A DNA stretch of 64,000 nucleotides, from positions 98,697 to 162,696 of the forward strand of contig NZ_VWPL01000006.1 of assembly GCF_008630065.1 (NCBI RefSeq), read 5' to 3'. This stretch comes from Blastochloris sulfoviridis (GTDB lineage Bacteria > Pseudomonadota > Alphaproteobacteria > Rhizobiales > Xanthobacteraceae). Below the pieces are notes generated by a model, which saw only the letters and a program-made list of their open reading frames with translations, ran no database searches and was not told where the DNA came from. Below, in pieces: positions 1 to 10,324 of this stretch (its first letter is position 1; each line of letters starts with the position of its first letter). A program made the position numbers and the translations under genes.

Positions 1-1757
1 ATCGCCGCGAGCGGATTGGCGTCGGACATCGCCTCGTACTGGACCCGCAACGGGTGCAGGCGATACATCAGGTCGGCCGCCTGCGCGGTGACGGCGGCGC
101 GCACGAAGGGCTGGGCGAAAGTGCGGTAGAGCGCGAGATTGATCTCCGACACCCGCGCCGCCGCGGCGAAGCTGCGGTCCTCGGCGACGTCGTTGCCGCC
201 CAGCGCGCGGATGTCGTCGAGGGTGCGCGCCTCGCAGCGCATGATCCAGTCGCCGTGCGCGAGATCGGGATTGGCGGTGTCGGCGGATTTGGTCTCGAAC
301 ACCGCCTCGTAGAGGCCGGGCGGCAGCACGTCGATCAGATCGATATTGCTGGCGAATTCGCCATGCTCCTTGCGGGCCACGCCGCCGGATACGAAAATGC
401 CGAGGTGGCCGACCTTCTCATGCACCGAATAGACGATGGTCTGGCCGTAGCAGCGGATTTCGTTCACGTCGTCATAGAGGTCGAGAATCCAGCCCAGCGC
501 CTGCTGCGGCGGAGTGATGTTGTCGCCCTTGGAGCAGAACACGATGATCGGCGAGCGGATGTTGCGCAGGTCGATCGCCGTGCCGTTCGACGACTTGACC
601 TCGCCGGCGGCGAGCTTGTTGCCGACGAACAGCTCGTCGACGATGAACTGCATCTCCTCGGCGTTGAGGTTGACGTGGCCGCCCCACCAGCGCTCGAAGC
701 CGAGATAGTGCGGCGCCTCGGTGTCGACCTTGGCGAACAGATTGTACGGCTTGGACCACAGCGTGTTGGCGGGGTTGAGGTTCTCGAAGTTCTGCACCAG
801 CCAGGCGCCGTCGAAGCGGCCGTGCCCGAGATCGCCGGTCAACGCCGCAAGCCAGCTGCCGCCGAGCAGGCCGCCGGAATAGCGCATCGGGTTGAGGCCG
901 CTCTGGCCGGTCCAGTAGGAGAGCGGCGAGCCGGCGACGATGATCGGACCGAACAGGTCCGGCGCCACCGCGGCCAGCATCATCATCGCCCAGCCGGCCT
1001 GGCAGTTGCCGATCACGCACGGCTTGCCGTCGACGTCGGGATGGCGCTCGATCACCGTTTTGAGGAAGACCGCCTCGGCGCGGGCGACGTCCTCAATGGT
1101 CTGGCCCGGCATCGGATCGGGCAGGAAGCCGACGAAATAACAAGGATGGCCGGCGCGCAGCGCCACGCCGATCTCGCTGTCGGCCTTGAAGCCACCGATC
1201 CCCGGCCCGTGGCCGGCGCGCGGATCGACGACGACGAACGGCCGGAGCTTGGAATCGATGGTCACGCCCTCGGGCGGAATGATGCGCACGAGACCGTAAT
1301 TGACCGGCCGCTCCAGCGTGCGCCCGTCGACGATCAGCTCGGCCTCATAGTCGAGCACGTGGGGGGCGGCCATCGCCATGTGCTCGCGATAGACATTGCC
1401 GCGCTGGCGCATGACGTCCCAGAACAGCACCGTGCGCTGGGACAGGTCGACCATGTATTCGAACGCCGCCGCCATCGGGTTGAGCGCCACCGCCATGGGA
1501 TCGTGGGCAAACGGGTAGCGGCTCGCGCTTTGACCGGGCGCGGTCTCGGAGGGTGTCGTCTCGGGGCGCCCGGCGGAGCCGGTGACGGCCCGCGTTCCCG
1601 TGACTTGCGTTCTGGCGACTTGCGTGCCGACGACTTGCGTGCCGACGACCTGGCCGGGGTCGGCCGGCCGGGATTCGGCCGGGACGGAATTGACGGAACC
1701 GGACTTGCGGTCCGCGGGCCTGCTGCGCTCGGGGGATTTGGGTCGATTCGCCGACAT
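1..1757 (-). CDS. DUF3141 domain protein, alpha/beta-hydrolase / PHA-synthase-like (3' end outside window)
   Basis: The frame begins at an ATG at 1757 and runs off the left edge, so at least 585 residues are present and the C-terminus is missing. The first ~75 residues are low complexity and contain a VGTQ/ARTQ/TGTR repeat. The body has an alpha/beta-hydrolase pattern: RPFVVVDPRAGHGPG, then a nucleophile elbow GNCQAG, and later a histidine segment HEKVGHLGIF. The G-x-C-x-G elbow is the type found in poly(3-hydroxyalkanoate) synthases, where Cys is the nucleophile, rather than the Ser of lipases. I place it in the DUF3141 family from these blocks. The substrate is unknown. No phasin or phaC/phaA gene lies nearby inside the window. 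Confidence 0.75.
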   Translation of the reverse strand, partial: MSANRPKSPERSRPADRKSGSVNSVPAESRPADPGQVVGTQVVGTQVARTQVTGTRAVTGSAGRPETTPSETAPGQSASRYPFAHDPMAVALNPMAAAFEYMVDLSQRTVLFWDVMRQRGNVYREHMAMAAPHVLDYEAELIVDGRTLERPVNYGLVRIIPPEGVTIDSKLRPFVVVDPRAGHGPGIGGFKADSEIGVALRAGHPCYFVGFLPDPMPGQTIEDVARAEAVFLKTVIERHPDVDGKPCVIGNCQAGWAMMMLAAVAPDLFGPIIVAGSPLSYWTGQSGLNPMRYSGGLLGGSWLAALTGDLGHGRFDGAWLVQNFENLNPANTLWSKPYNLFAKVDTEAPHYLGFERWWGGHVNLNAEEMQFIVDELFVGNKLAAGEVKSSNGTAIDLRNIRSPIIVFCSKGDNITPPQQALGWILDLYDDVNEIRCYGQTIVYSVHEKVGHLGIFVSGGVARKEHGEFASNIDLIDVLPPGLYEAVFETKSADTANPDLAHGDWIMRCEARTLDDIRALGGNDVAEDRSFAAAARVSEINLALYRTFAQPFVRAAVTAQAADLMYRLHPLRVQYEAMSDANPLAA

Positions 1758-1982
1758 GCGCTTGCGCTCCTGCTGGAGGTTCAAGTCAGCGTGCTGTGCT
1801 CGGTCTTCGATCGATGACGCAACATGATGCGGGACGTTGCGGCGCGATGCCCTGCAGACTCATTGAAGCCGGCAAAGTTTCCGCTCCGCGCATCCCGTAC
1901 TCCGGACGCTGCCCGTGACAGGCGTGTGACGAACCGAGGTGCTGCACGCTGGGGTCTTGAGCACGCCGGCCGCGACCGCCCC

Positions 1983-2435
1983 TCACCCCCAGCTCAGCGT
2001 CATTCCGATGTCACCCGGTATTCCGCCGGGAAAGTCGACAACCTCCACCCGCAGCCGATAGCCCCGCGACCGCATGTGCTTGTCCCAGAACTCGTAGAGC
2101 TCCTTGGGCAGGCCGGTGAGCGTGGTCTCCCACCCCGGCTCCTGGTTGTTGATGGCGCGGCCGCGATCGGTGCACAGTTCGTTGGGAAAGCGGAAGACCT
2201 GGGTCTCCGTCAGGCCGTTCGCCACCGCGCGGTTGATGATCGCGGCGGCGCGCTTGAGCCGTTCCTCGTCGTCGATGCCGGAGGGCCGCTTGAACCGGTC
2301 GAGCAGCGCGTGCTTCTCGGCCTCTTCATGCTCGCGGGCGCGGACGACCTGCATCGCCCGGTCCGCCTCGACCTGGGCGATCACCTTGCGGCAGTCTGCC
2401 GCGTTCGGCAGGAGATCATCCGCATTGGCGACCAT
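1983..2435 (-). CDS. hypothetical protein, 150 aa
   Basis: I chose the ATG at 2435 because GGGGAGA lies a few bases upstream; the frame could extend to 2465. The protein is soluble and charged, with an N-terminal helix-rich half (ADCRKVIAQVEADRAMQVVRA) and a C-terminal half ending in a beta-like stretch (YRLRVEVVDFPGGIPGDIG). There is no signal peptide or membrane segment. I do not recognise the family. It is divergent from the RND efflux pair, with ~250 bp of comparatively AT-rich DNA between them, so both promoters probably lie there. Nothing shows that it regulates the pump; no helix-turn-helix is evident. Confidence 0.6.
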   Translation of the reverse strand: MVANADDLLPNAADCRKVIAQVEADRAMQVVRAREHEEAEKHALLDRFKRPSGIDDEERLKRAAAIINRAVANGLTETQVFRFPNELCTDRGRAINNQEPGWETTLTGLPKELYEFWDKHMRSRGYRLRVEVVDFPGGIPGDIGMTLSWG

Positions 2436-2686
2436 GGCAATCTCCCCTGATGCTGCTGATTTCATTATTTCAGACGAAACGAATTATGCTACCAAAATCC
2501 GCACCGTTTCAAGCGGCGCACAGCCGCGTCATTTCCCTATGTTCATTAAATAATTATAGTTATTTCGCAAATGTCGGCGGTGCGGCCATGGTGTGGAACA
2601 TCTCCAGCATTCGCAAGGCCGGCATTCGCAATGGCGGCTCAATGCCGGCCGACCGGCGTCACAAGGCCAAGGACGGAGACTGACGT

Positions 2687-3847
2687 ATGCGGAGACTCTG
2701 CATCACCCTCTTGATGTGTGCCCTGGCCGTGCCGGCGCCGGTCCAGGCCAAGGATCAGGCGAAGGACCAGGCGAAGGACCAGCCCAAGGACCAAGCCCAA
2801 GGCCCAGCCCAGGGCAGCCCCGAGGTGCCGGTGGGCGTGGTCATGGCCGAGCTGAAGCCGGTCGCCCAGCAGGCGGGCTTCGTCGGCCGCGTCGAGGCGA
2901 TGGACCGGGTCGACGTGCGCGCGCGCGTCAAGGGCTTCCTGGAGCAGGTGCGCTTCAAGGAAGGCGACGTCATCAAGACGGGCGACCCGCTCTACACCAT
3001 CGAGAAGGGGCAGTTCCAGGCCGCCGTCGAACAGGCGCAGGGCGCGCTGGAGCGGGCCAAGGCCGCGCTGACGCTGGCCAGCCTGCAGCGGGCGCGCGCC
3101 GAGGATCTCTACGCCAAGAAGGTCGGCACCGAGGTGGCGCGCGACCAGACGGTCGCCGAGGAGACCGCGGCCAAGGGCGCCGTGCTGGCGGCCCAAGCCG
3201 ACCTCGACAATGCCAACATCAACCTTGGCTATACCGACATCACCTCGCCGATCGTCGGCAAGATCGGGCGCACCATCATCACCAAGGGCAATGTGGTCGG
3301 CCCCGACAGCGGCGTGCTCACCACCATCGTCAGCCAGGACCCGATGTACGTCCTCTTCCCGGTGAGCCAGCGCGACTTCCTGCGCGCCGCCGAGCGCGGC
3401 GGCCGGCCCGACCTCACCGGCATCAAGGTGCTCATCCGCTTCGCCGACGGCAAGCTCTACGATCAGGTCGGCCAGATCAACTTCATCAACGTCACGGTCG
3501 ACCGCTCGACCGACACGGTGCTGGTGCGCGCCTCCATCCCCAACCCGCGCGGCGCGCTGATCGACGGCCAGTTCCTCCAGGTCGAGCTTGAGGCCGCAAA
3601 GCCCGAGGAGCAGGTGGTGGTGCCGCAGGCGGCGCTGATCGCCGACCAGCAGGGCCTCTACGTGTTCGTCGTCGAGGACGGCAAGGCGGTGGTGCGCCGC
3701 ATCAAGGCGGGCGCCGAGGTGGGCGGCGACATGGTGATCTCCGAGGGGCTGAAGGCCGGCGAACTGGTCATCGTCCAGGGGCTGCAGGGCCTCAGGCCCG
3801 GCGCGCCGGTGCGCGCCACCCCGGTGCAGCCGGTCGGCCGGAGCTGA
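2687..3847 (+). CDS. RND efflux periplasmic adaptor (membrane fusion protein)
   Basis: This 386-residue protein is an adaptor of the AcrA/MexA type linking an inner-membrane RND pump to an outer-membrane channel. It starts with a Sec signal peptide (CITLLMCALAVPAPVQA), followed by a short KDQA/KDQP repeat (residues ~22-40) not typical of the family. Next come a lipoyl/barrel half (GRVEAMDRVDVRARVKGFLEQV), a helical hairpin rich in Ala/Glu/Gln (~95-160), the second lipoyl half (NLGYTDITSPIVGKIG) and beta-barrel domains to the end. GGAGA lies upstream of the ATG. The pump gene starts 3 bp after the stop, so the two are an operon. No outer-membrane factor or TetR repressor gene is adjacent. Confidence 0.92.
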   Translation: MRRLCITLLMCALAVPAPVQAKDQAKDQAKDQPKDQAQGPAQGSPEVPVGVVMAELKPVAQQAGFVGRVEAMDRVDVRARVKGFLEQVRFKEGDVIKTGDPLYTIEKGQFQAAVEQAQGALERAKAALTLASLQRARAEDLYAKKVGTEVARDQTVAEETAAKGAVLAAQADLDNANINLGYTDITSPIVGKIGRTIITKGNVVGPDSGVLTTIVSQDPMYVLFPVSQRDFLRAAERGGRPDLTGIKVLIRFADGKLYDQVGQINFINVTVDRSTDTVLVRASIPNPRGALIDGQFLQVELEAAKPEEQVVVPQAALIADQQGLYVFVVEDGKAVVRRIKAGAEVGGDMVISEGLKAGELVIVQGLQGLRPGAPVRATPVQPVGRS

Positions 3848-3850
3848 CCG

Positions 3851-6800
3851 ATGCTCTCCGCCATCTTCGTCGACCGGCCGCGCTTCGCCATCGTCATCGC
3901 CATCGTCACCACCATTGCGGGCCTGCTGTCGCTCGCCGCGATCCCGTTCGCGCAATATCCGGATATCGTCCCGCCGCAGGTGTCGGTCACCACCAGCTAT
4001 CCGGGTGCGTCCGCCGCCGTGGTCGAAGCCACCGTCGCCCAGCCGATCGAGGCGCAGGTGATCGGCGTCGACAAGATGATCTACATGAAGAGCGTCAGCG
4101 GCGACGACGGCAGCTATACGCTGCTGGTGTCGTTCGAGCTCGGCACCGATCCCGACATCAACGCGGTGAACGTCAACAACCGCGTTCAGGTCGCGCTGTC
4201 CAAGCTGCCGCAGGACGTGCAGCGCCAGGGCGTCACCGTCAAGAAGAAGTCCTCGGCGCTGCTCGGCGTGGTGGCGGTGTCCTCGCCCAAGCAGACCTAC
4301 GACCCGCTGTTCATCTCGAACTACGTCACCATCAACCTGCTCGACCAGATCAAGAGCACGCCGGGCGTCGGCGACGCCACGCTGTGGGGTCCGCAGGACT
4401 ATGCCATGCGCGCCTGGGTGGAGACCGACCGGCTCACCGGGCTCAACCTGACCACCGGCGACGTCATCAACGCCATCCAGTCGCAGAACGTGCAGGCCGC
4501 CGTCGGCCGCATCGGCGCGCGCCCGATCTCGAACGACCAGCAGCTCCAGCTCAACATCCAGACCAAGGGGCGGCTCGCCTCGGTGGAAGAGTTCGAGAAC
4601 ATCGTGATCCGCACCAATCCCGACGGGTCGGTGCTGCGATTGCGCGACATCGCCCGCGTCGAGCTCGGCGCCGCCAATCTCGACCGCGACACCAGCCTGA
4701 ACGGCGCCCCGGCGGCGGCGATCGCCATCTACCAGACGCCGGGCGCCAATGCGCTCTCCACGCTCGCCGCGGTGCGCACCCTGCTCGGCGATCTCGAAAA
4801 GCGCTTCCCCGAGGATCTGACCTGGAAGATCACCTACGATCCCACCACCTTCGTCAAGGCCACCATCCACGAGGTGCAGAAGACGCTCGTCGAGGCCTTC
4901 GTGCTGGTGGTGCTGGTGGTGTTCCTGTTCCTGGGAAGCCTGCGCGCCACGCTGATCCCCACCATCGCCGTGCCGGTGAGCCTGATCGGCGCGTTCATCG
5001 TGCTCAATGCCATCGGCTATTCGGCGAACTCGGTGTCGCTCTTGGCCGTCGTGCTGGCGATCGGCATCGTGGTCGACGACGCCATCGTGGTGGTGGAGAA
5101 TGTCGAGCGGGTGATGGAGGAGCATCCCGACCTCACGCCCGCCGAGGCCACCAAGAAGGCGATGACGGAGATCACCGCGCCGATCATCGCCATCACGCTG
5201 GTGCTGCTGTCGGTGTTCGTACCTGTCGCCTTCATCCCCGGCATTTCGGGTGAATTGTTCCGCCAGTTCGCGGTCACCGTCGCGGTGGCGATGTTCCTGT
5301 CGGCGATCAACGCGCTGACGCTCTCCCCCGCGCTGTGCGCCATGCTGCTGCGTCGCCACCATGGGCCGCGGCGCGGGCCGATCGGCTGGGTGATGCGCTC
5401 GATCGACCGCGTGCGCGATGCCTACGGCACGGCTGCGGCGCGGCTGGTGCGCATCTCGATCGTCGGCATCGTCGCGGTGGCGGCGGCGGGGATCGGTACG
5501 GTCGGCCTGTCCAAGATGACGCCCACCGGCTTCCTGCCGGAGGACGACCAGGGCGCCTTCTTCGTGGTGGTGCAGATGCCGGGCGGCGCCTCGGTGTCGC
5601 GCACCTCCGAGGTGGTGCGGCAGGCCGAGACCATGCTGCGCGCGGAGACCGCGGTCGCCGACTTCACCTCGGTGGTCGGCCTCAACTTCATCGACAACTA
5701 TTCGCAGTCGAACGCCGCGTTCATCGTCGTGACGCTCAAATCGTTCGACGATCGCGCCGGCGATGACCAGACCGCATCCGCCATCATGGCGCGGCTCGCC
5801 CCGAAGTTCCGCCAGATCCAGGGCGGCACTGTGGTGACGCTGGCGCCGCCGCCGATCATCGGCCTGGGCACCGGCGGCGGCTTCGCCTATGTGCTGGAGG
5901 ATCTGCAGGCCGGCGATCCCAAGGTGCTGGCGCAGGTGCTGCGCGGCCTGCTGATCGCAGCCAACCAGGATCCCAACCTGTCGCGGGTGTTCAGCACGTT
6001 CTCGGCCACCAACCCGTCGATCTATCTCGATATCGACCGCGACAAGGTGCAGGTGCTGGGCGTCCAGCTCTCCGACGTGTTCCAGGCGCTGCAGGCGACG
6101 CTCGGCGGCTACTACGTCAACGACATGAACCTGTTCGGCCGCACGTGGCAGGTGCAGGTGCAGGGCGAGGCGAGCGACCGCGTCAAGATCGACGACATCT
6201 TCCGGATCAACATCCGCAACAATGAAGGCAAGATGATCCCGATGCGCAGCCTCGCCGAGGTGCGCCTCATCGTCGGGCCGCCGTCGCTGATCCGCTACAA
6301 CAACCGCCGCGCCGTCACCGTGCAGGGCGCGCCGGCGCCGGGCGTCTCCTCCGGCCAGGCGCTCGCCGCCATGGAGCAGGTGGCGGCCAAGACGCTGCCC
6401 GCCGGCTTCGCCGGCGAGTGGACCGACACCGCCTTCCAGGAGAAGCGCGCCGAGGGCAAGACCGGCATCATTCTCGGCTTCGCCGTGCTGTTCGCCTTCC
6501 TGTTCCTGGTGGCGCTCTATGAAAGCTGGACGATCCCGGTGCCGGTGCTGCTGTCGGTGGCGGTCGGCATCTTCGGCTCGTTCCTGGCCATCGTGATGGG
6601 CGGGCTGACGCTCGACCTCTACGGCCAGATCGGCATGGTCGTGCTGATCGGCCTCGCCGCCAAGAACGGCATCCTGATCGTCGAGTTCGCCAAGGAGCAG
6701 CGCGAGCGCGGCCTGCCGCTGCTGCACGCCGCAACCGAGGGCGCGCGCCTGCGGTTCCGCCCGGTGATGATGACGTCGTTCGCCTTCATCCTCGGCCTCT

Positions 6801-7063
6801 ACCCGCTGGTGGTGGCCACCGGCGCCTCGGAACTGGCGCGCCGCCATGTCGGCACGCCGGTGTTCGGCGGCATGATCCTGGCCTCCTTCGTCGGCATCTT
6901 CGTCATCCCGCCGCTCTATGTGTTCTTCCAGGCGATCCGCGAGAAGCTGCGCCCGGGCGCGCGGCCGAAGGTGGAGATCCCGGCGCCCGGTACGGCAAAG
7001 CCCGAGGCCGAGCCGGCGGTGCCGGTGCCGGCCGCACCCGCGCCGAACGGCCCGGCGGATTGA
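3851..7063 (+). CDS. RND multidrug efflux pump, inner-membrane subunit (HAE1/AcrB-like)
   Basis: This is a 1070-residue proton-driven RND transporter of full length for the AcrB/MexB class. It has the N-terminal helix ([20 protein letters not shown]), a first large periplasmic domain, a TM2-6 block, a second periplasmic loop from about residue 570, and the C-terminal TM block. The proton-relay residues are present: the paired Asp in [14 protein letters not shown] (TM4) and the Lys in [14 protein letters not shown] (TM10). The C-terminus is a Pro/Ala-rich cytoplasmic tail. It follows the adaptor gene by 3 bp, with GGAGCTG as ribosome binding site. Hydrophobic drugs, detergents or bile-like amphiphiles are the usual substrates of the class; the exact one cannot be read. 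Confidence 0.94.
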   Translation: MLSAIFVDRPRFAIVIAIVTTIAGLLSLAAIPFAQYPDIVPPQVSVTTSYPGASAAVVEATVAQPIEAQVIGVDKMIYMKSVSGDDGSYTLLVSFELGTDPDINAVNVNNRVQVALSKLPQDVQRQGVTVKKKSSALLGVVAVSSPKQTYDPLFISNYVTINLLDQIKSTPGVGDATLWGPQDYAMRAWVETDRLTGLNLTTGDVINAIQSQNVQAAVGRIGARPISNDQQLQLNIQTKGRLASVEEFENIVIRTNPDGSVLRLRDIARVELGAANLDRDTSLNGAPAAAIAIYQTPGANALSTLAAVRTLLGDLEKRFPEDLTWKITYDPTTFVKATIHEVQKTLVEAFVLVVLVVFLFLGSLRATLIPTIAVPVSLIGAFIVLNAIGYSANSVSLLAVVLAIGIVVDDAIVVVENVERVMEEHPDLTPAEATKKAMTEITAPIIAITLVLLSVFVPVAFIPGISGELFRQFAVTVAVAMFLSAINALTLSPALCAMLLRRHHGPRRGPIGWVMRSIDRVRDAYGTAAARLVRISIVGIVAVAAAGIGTVGLSKMTPTGFLPEDDQGAFFVVVQMPGGASVSRTSEVVRQAETMLRAETAVADFTSVVGLNFIDNYSQSNAAFIVVTLKSFDDRAGDDQTASAIMARLAPKFRQIQGGTVVTLAPPPIIGLGTGGGFAYVLEDLQAGDPKVLAQVLRGLLIAANQDPNLSRVFSTFSATNPSIYLDIDRDKVQVLGVQLSDVFQALQATLGGYYVNDMNLFGRTWQVQVQGEASDRVKIDDIFRINIRNNEGKMIPMRSLAEVRLIVGPPSLIRYNNRRAVTVQGAPAPGVSSGQALAAMEQVAAKTLPAGFAGEWTDTAFQEKRAEGKTGIILGFAVLFAFLFLVALYESWTIPVPVLLSVAVGIFGSFLAIVMGGLTLDLYGQIGMVVLIGLAAKNGILIVEFAKEQRERGLPLLHAATEGARLRFRPVMMTSFAFILGLYPLVVATGASELARRHVGTPVFGGMILASFVGIFVIPPLYVFFQAIREKLRPGARPKVEIPAPGTAKPEAEPAVPVPAAPAPNGPAD

Positions 7064-7079
7064 GGAGCGGATCGAGAGT

Positions 7080-7350
7080 GGCGAGCTTGTTCTGACAACG
7101 ATCCCGGCTCGGCGCTGCGCGCCGTCCGGGATGACGTGCGGGGGATGCGCGCAGGGAAAGGCTGTCGTCCCGGGCAAGCAGCCTTGGCTGCGCGACCCGG
7201 GACCGTCAGCAGGCTCGCACACTCGTCGTCCCGGCCAAGCGCCGCAAGGCGCGCGAGCCGGGACCGTCAGCAGGATGATGAGCTTGTTCTGAAAGCGATC
7301 CCGGCTCGGCGCTGCGCGCCGTCCGGGATGACGTGCGGGCGGCGGCGGAG
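7080..7350. repeat. intergenic CCCGGG-type palindromic repeats (family B)
   Basis: The gap 7064-7424 contains no gene. It holds at least four related inverted-repeat modules of the form GATCCCGGCTCGGCGCTG...CCGTCCGGGATGACG and GTCGTCCCGGGCAAGCAG...CGCGACCCGGGACCGTC. The same modules recur at about 30594-30890, 32027-32503, 36430-36548 and 44148-44243, always between genes. The strong hairpins may stop convergent transcription here, but no T-run follows. Confidence 0.75.
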
Positions 7351-7424
7351 ACGCGCCCGGGACGGAGAGACGCGCCCATGATGACGCGACGGCGGAGCGC
7401 GTCGGGACGACTTGTGAAGGCCGC

Positions 7425-8342
7425 TCAGCGCAGGAAGTCGACCAGCCGCAGATTCTGGATCTTCGAGATCGCCGAATAGGAGGCCTGGAGCTGGGCCTCG
7501 TAGGTCGACACGCTGGCCGCCACCGCGGCGATGTCCACCTCGCCGAGGCTGCTCGCCATCGCCTCGGCATAGTCGACATAATCGAGCTGGTTCTGCTCGG
7601 CACGCTCCAGGGCGCGCGCATCGAGCGACAGCATGGTCTGTACCGTCGTCATGGAATCGAGCGCCTCCAGCACCAGGGAGGACGCCTCGGTCAATGCCGC
7701 CGTATCGAGCGGCGAGACCGCCATGTTGGCAACCAGATTGAACACCCGCAGCGTCTTCTCGAACGCCGGATCGGCGGCGGTGACGCCATACTCGATGACG
7801 TCGTCGTTGGACACCCGCACCGAGGTGATCGCATCGTCGCCATTGTAGTAGGACGTGTCGGCGGTGGTCGGCGCGGTCGACTGCGCCGCCAGCGCCGTCA
7901 GGTCGACCGGCTTGGTGTCGACACGGCTGCCGGCGAACAGATAGCGCCCCTCGAACTGGGTGTTCATCAGCGAGGCCGCTTCCTCCATCAGCTCCGAAGC
8001 CACGGCGTTGATCGCCTCGCCGCTGGTCGCATCGAGCGTGCCGGTGGCCTGCGAGATCTTGGCGCGCAGCTCGGTGAGCACGTCGACGATCGCGCCGCAG
8101 GCGTCATACATCACCTCGACGCGGTCGCCGCTGAGCGACGCGGCCTTGGCGAACGCCTCGGCGCGCGCCTTCGAGACCTCGACATTGACCAGCCGGCCCG
8201 CCGACGAGCCAAGTCCGCCATAGTCGGTCGAGATCTTGCCGGTCGCCTGCTGCATCTGCAGCTCGGCCAGGCGTGCCTGCGTGCCCAAGGTGGTCGCCAG
8301 CATCCGGGTGGAGGTGTTGAAGGTTGCAACACGCATCGACAT
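7425..8342 (-). CDS. flgL: flagellar hook-associated protein 3 FlgL
   Basis: The 305-residue hook-filament junction protein sits between FlgK and the filament. The N-terminal helix (MRVATFNTSTRMLATTLGTQARLAELQMQQATGK, shown here as two blocks: residues 3-16 and 17-36) and the C-terminal heptad segment (SYSAISKIQNLRLVDFLR) have the D0/D1 pattern of flagellins and FlgL. A good AGGGAGGA site precedes the ATG at 8342. It is the last gene of the flgD-flgE-x-flgN-flgK-flgL run, and is separated from flgK by ~218 bp that carry two copies of the 44-bp repeat, so it may need its own promoter or depend on read-through. Confidence 0.9.
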   Translation of the reverse strand: MSMRVATFNTSTRMLATTLGTQARLAELQMQQATGKISTDYGGLGSSAGRLVNVEVSKARAEAFAKAASLSGDRVEVMYDACGAIVDVLTELRAKISQATGTLDATSGEAINAVASELMEEAASLMNTQFEGRYLFAGSRVDTKPVDLTALAAQSTAPTTADTSYYNGDDAITSVRVSNDDVIEYGVTAADPAFEKTLRVFNLVANMAVSPLDTAALTEASSLVLEALDSMTTVQTMLSLDARALERAEQNQLDYVDYAEAMASSLGEVDIAAVAASVSTYEAQLQASYSAISKIQNLRLVDFLR

Positions 8343-8357
8343 GGGGCGTCCTCCCTA

Positions 8358-8562
8358 GACACTCTCCGCAACCGTGGATGCCGGCCTTGCGAAAGAGACT
8401 GCCACAACTCAAGAAACTGGAGCGTCCGACCGGTCAGTCCGACCGGCGGCTGCTCTAGAGCATTTTATTCCGCAAACGTGGATACCGGTTTTGCGAAAGA
8501 AAATGCGACAAACCAGAAACGTAGAGCGTCCGATCCGGTGCAGTCAGATCGGATAGCGCTCT
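8358..8562. repeat. two copies of the 44-bp palindromic repeat (family A)
   Basis: A diverged copy (about 8358-8403) and a better one (8460-8506) carry the shared core CCGCAAACGTGGATACCGG then TTTTGCGAAAG, flanked by GCATT... and ...AATGC arms. The second copy is followed by an outer inverted repeat AGAGCG-TCCGATC ... GATCGGATAGCGCTCT, giving a composite unit of ~105 bp ending at the flgK stop. Other copies lie near 21016, 28351, 44963, 45026 and 53335, and a partial one near 43284. Confidence 0.8.
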
Positions 8563-10309
8563 AGGCCGTCCGCGCCGCCTGCAGCAGCGCGTCGAACATG
8601 TCGTTCAGCGCGGCGATGATCTGCGTCGCGACGCTGTAGAGGTCTTCGAGCTCGCTCAGCCGCGCCGTCTCCTCGTCGATATTGACGCCAGCCTGCGAGG
8701 CTAGCGAATCGGCCAGGGTGGATTGCGCGCCTTCCGCCGTCTTGTGGCCGGTCTCCGCGCCCTGCGAGATCGCCGCGACGTCCGAAATGATATCCGCCGC
8801 GTAGCTCGAGAACGAGGTCGAGGTGCTGCCCAGCCGGCCGGCGGCGGAGAAGGCGTGCGTATCGGTGAGCGTGTCGTAGAGCCCGTTGGCGATCGTGGCG
8901 TTGCCGCTGGTCACCACCTGGCTGCCGACCGTCAGCGTCGCCGCGCCGGAGAGCTGCGAGCTCGACAGCAGGCCCGGCGTCGCCAGCAGGTCGGCGCGGA
9001 CATTGATGTCGGTGGCGTTGGTTCCGGTCAGCAGGTCGTTGAGCCCGAAGAAGCTCGACATCCCCTGCCCGCCCGCGCCCACGGCGCTGGTCATCTCATT
9101 GATCGCGATGCCGGTGCCGGAGGCATCCGCGCCGACCACCAGGTGGCCGGAGGCATCGAAATGGGCCGACACGCCGGCAAGTCCGTCGATGGCGGACGCC
9201 AGGTCGCCGACCGTCGCATAGGCGGTCAGATCGAGGTCGGAATAGGACGCCAGCGTGCCATCCTCGTTGACCACCGCGATGCGCACCGTGCCGGTCGCCG
9301 ACAGCGCATCGGCCGCATCCACCACCTTCGTGCCGGTGAGGGTCGACGACGGCGGCAGCGATGTGCCCTGATTGTGCACGGCATTGATCGCGCCGATCAG
9401 CTTGGCGGCGAGCTCGTCAAGCTCATCCTGGACGGCCGGCAGGAGATTGTCGCGCTGCTCGATCAGCGCGCCGATCTCGCCGCTGGTGATCGAGGCGGTG
9501 ATGTCCTTGCCATCGACGGTGATGGCGTTGAAGACCGTCGACGAGGTGACGGCACCGACCGACTCGTAGGAGAGCTGGTGGGCGGAGCTGTCGACCAGCG
9601 GACTGCCCGACGCCGAATAGACGTACATCACCCCCGCCGAATTGGTGAAGTAGGACACGTTCATCTTGTCGGCGACGGTCTGCAGCGCGGTGTTGCGCCG
9701 GTCGTCCAGGTCCGCCGTGGAGTCGCCGCGCGCCTGCGCGGCGATGATCTGCTTGTTGAGCGAGGAGATCTCCTCAAGCGCGGCGTTGACGTCGGAGATC
9801 ACGGCCTCGATCGAGCCGTCGGCCTCCGCCCGCAGATCCTGGACGCTGCGCGAGGTCTCGCGCAACTGGATGGCGGCCGCCTCGAACTGATCGACCACCG
9901 CCGCCTGCAGGCTCTCGCCCTCCGGGGTGGCGGCGAGATTGGTGAGCGCGGTCTCCAGCGATGCCAGCGTGTTGCCCAGCGACGTCCCCGTCCCGGTCTC
10001 GTCACCGCCGAAGGTCTGTCCGAACAGGCTCTGCAGGCGATCGGCGTAATTCGCCTTGGTCTCGGCGGCGCCGAGCACCGAGATCGATTCGACCAGGGCC
10101 TTGACCAGGTACTTGTCGACCTTGCTGGTGATGCCGGTGATCGTCGTGCCCGCGCCGACGCCGGCGGTCGAGGTCGCCACCTGCGTCGCGATCTTGCGCG
10201 TATAGCCTTCGACGTCCGCATTGGCGATGTTCGAGGAGGTCAGCGACACCTGGACCGAGGTTGCCATCAGCGAGCTGGTGGCAATGTTGCGGATCACCGA
10301 GAAGGACAT
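8561..10309 (-). CDS. flgK: flagellar hook-associated protein 1 FlgK
   Basis: The 582-residue FlgK caps the hook and forms the first junction ring. The N-terminus has the rod/hook-family signature SLTSSNIANADVEGYTRK (ANxx-GY pattern). The middle is Ser/Thr/Ala-rich and variable, and the C-terminus (SVATQIIAALNDMFDALLQAARTA) is the usual amphipathic assembly helix. FlgK and FlgL are normally bound by chaperone FlgN before export, and a FlgN-like gene lies immediately upstream with a 15-bp gap. It is part of the minus-strand flagellar operon. Confidence 0.92.
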   Translation of the reverse strand: MSFSVIRNIATSSLMATSVQVSLTSSNIANADVEGYTRKIATQVATSTAGVGAGTTITGITSKVDKYLVKALVESISVLGAAETKANYADRLQSLFGQTFGGDETGTGTSLGNTLASLETALTNLAATPEGESLQAAVVDQFEAAAIQLRETSRSVQDLRAEADGSIEAVISDVNAALEEISSLNKQIIAAQARGDSTADLDDRRNTALQTVADKMNVSYFTNSAGVMYVYSASGSPLVDSSAHQLSYESVGAVTSSTVFNAITVDGKDITASITSGEIGALIEQRDNLLPAVQDELDELAAKLIGAINAVHNQGTSLPPSSTLTGTKVVDAADALSATGTVRIAVVNEDGTLASYSDLDLTAYATVGDLASAIDGLAGVSAHFDASGHLVVGADASGTGIAINEMTSAVGAGGQGMSSFFGLNDLLTGTNATDINVRADLLATPGLLSSSQLSGAATLTVGSQVVTSGNATIANGLYDTLTDTHAFSAAGRLGSTSTSFSSYAADIISDVAAISQGAETGHKTAEGAQSTLADSLASQAGVNIDEETARLSELEDLYSVATQIIAALNDMFDALLQAARTA

Positions 10310-10324
10310 GACGGGGGCTCCGGG

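Noticed and set aside
54..1817. 587-residue plus-strand frame over the DUF3141 gene
   Set aside because: Low-complexity composition and no domain; the opposite strand encodes a recognisable family with a catalytic elbow.
2639..7621. 1660-residue open frame on the minus strand opposite the RND pair
   Set aside because: It is His/Arg/Asp/Gly-rich without domains and lies exactly opposite two well-supported pump genes and part of flgL. High-GC codon bias leaves the antisense frame open.
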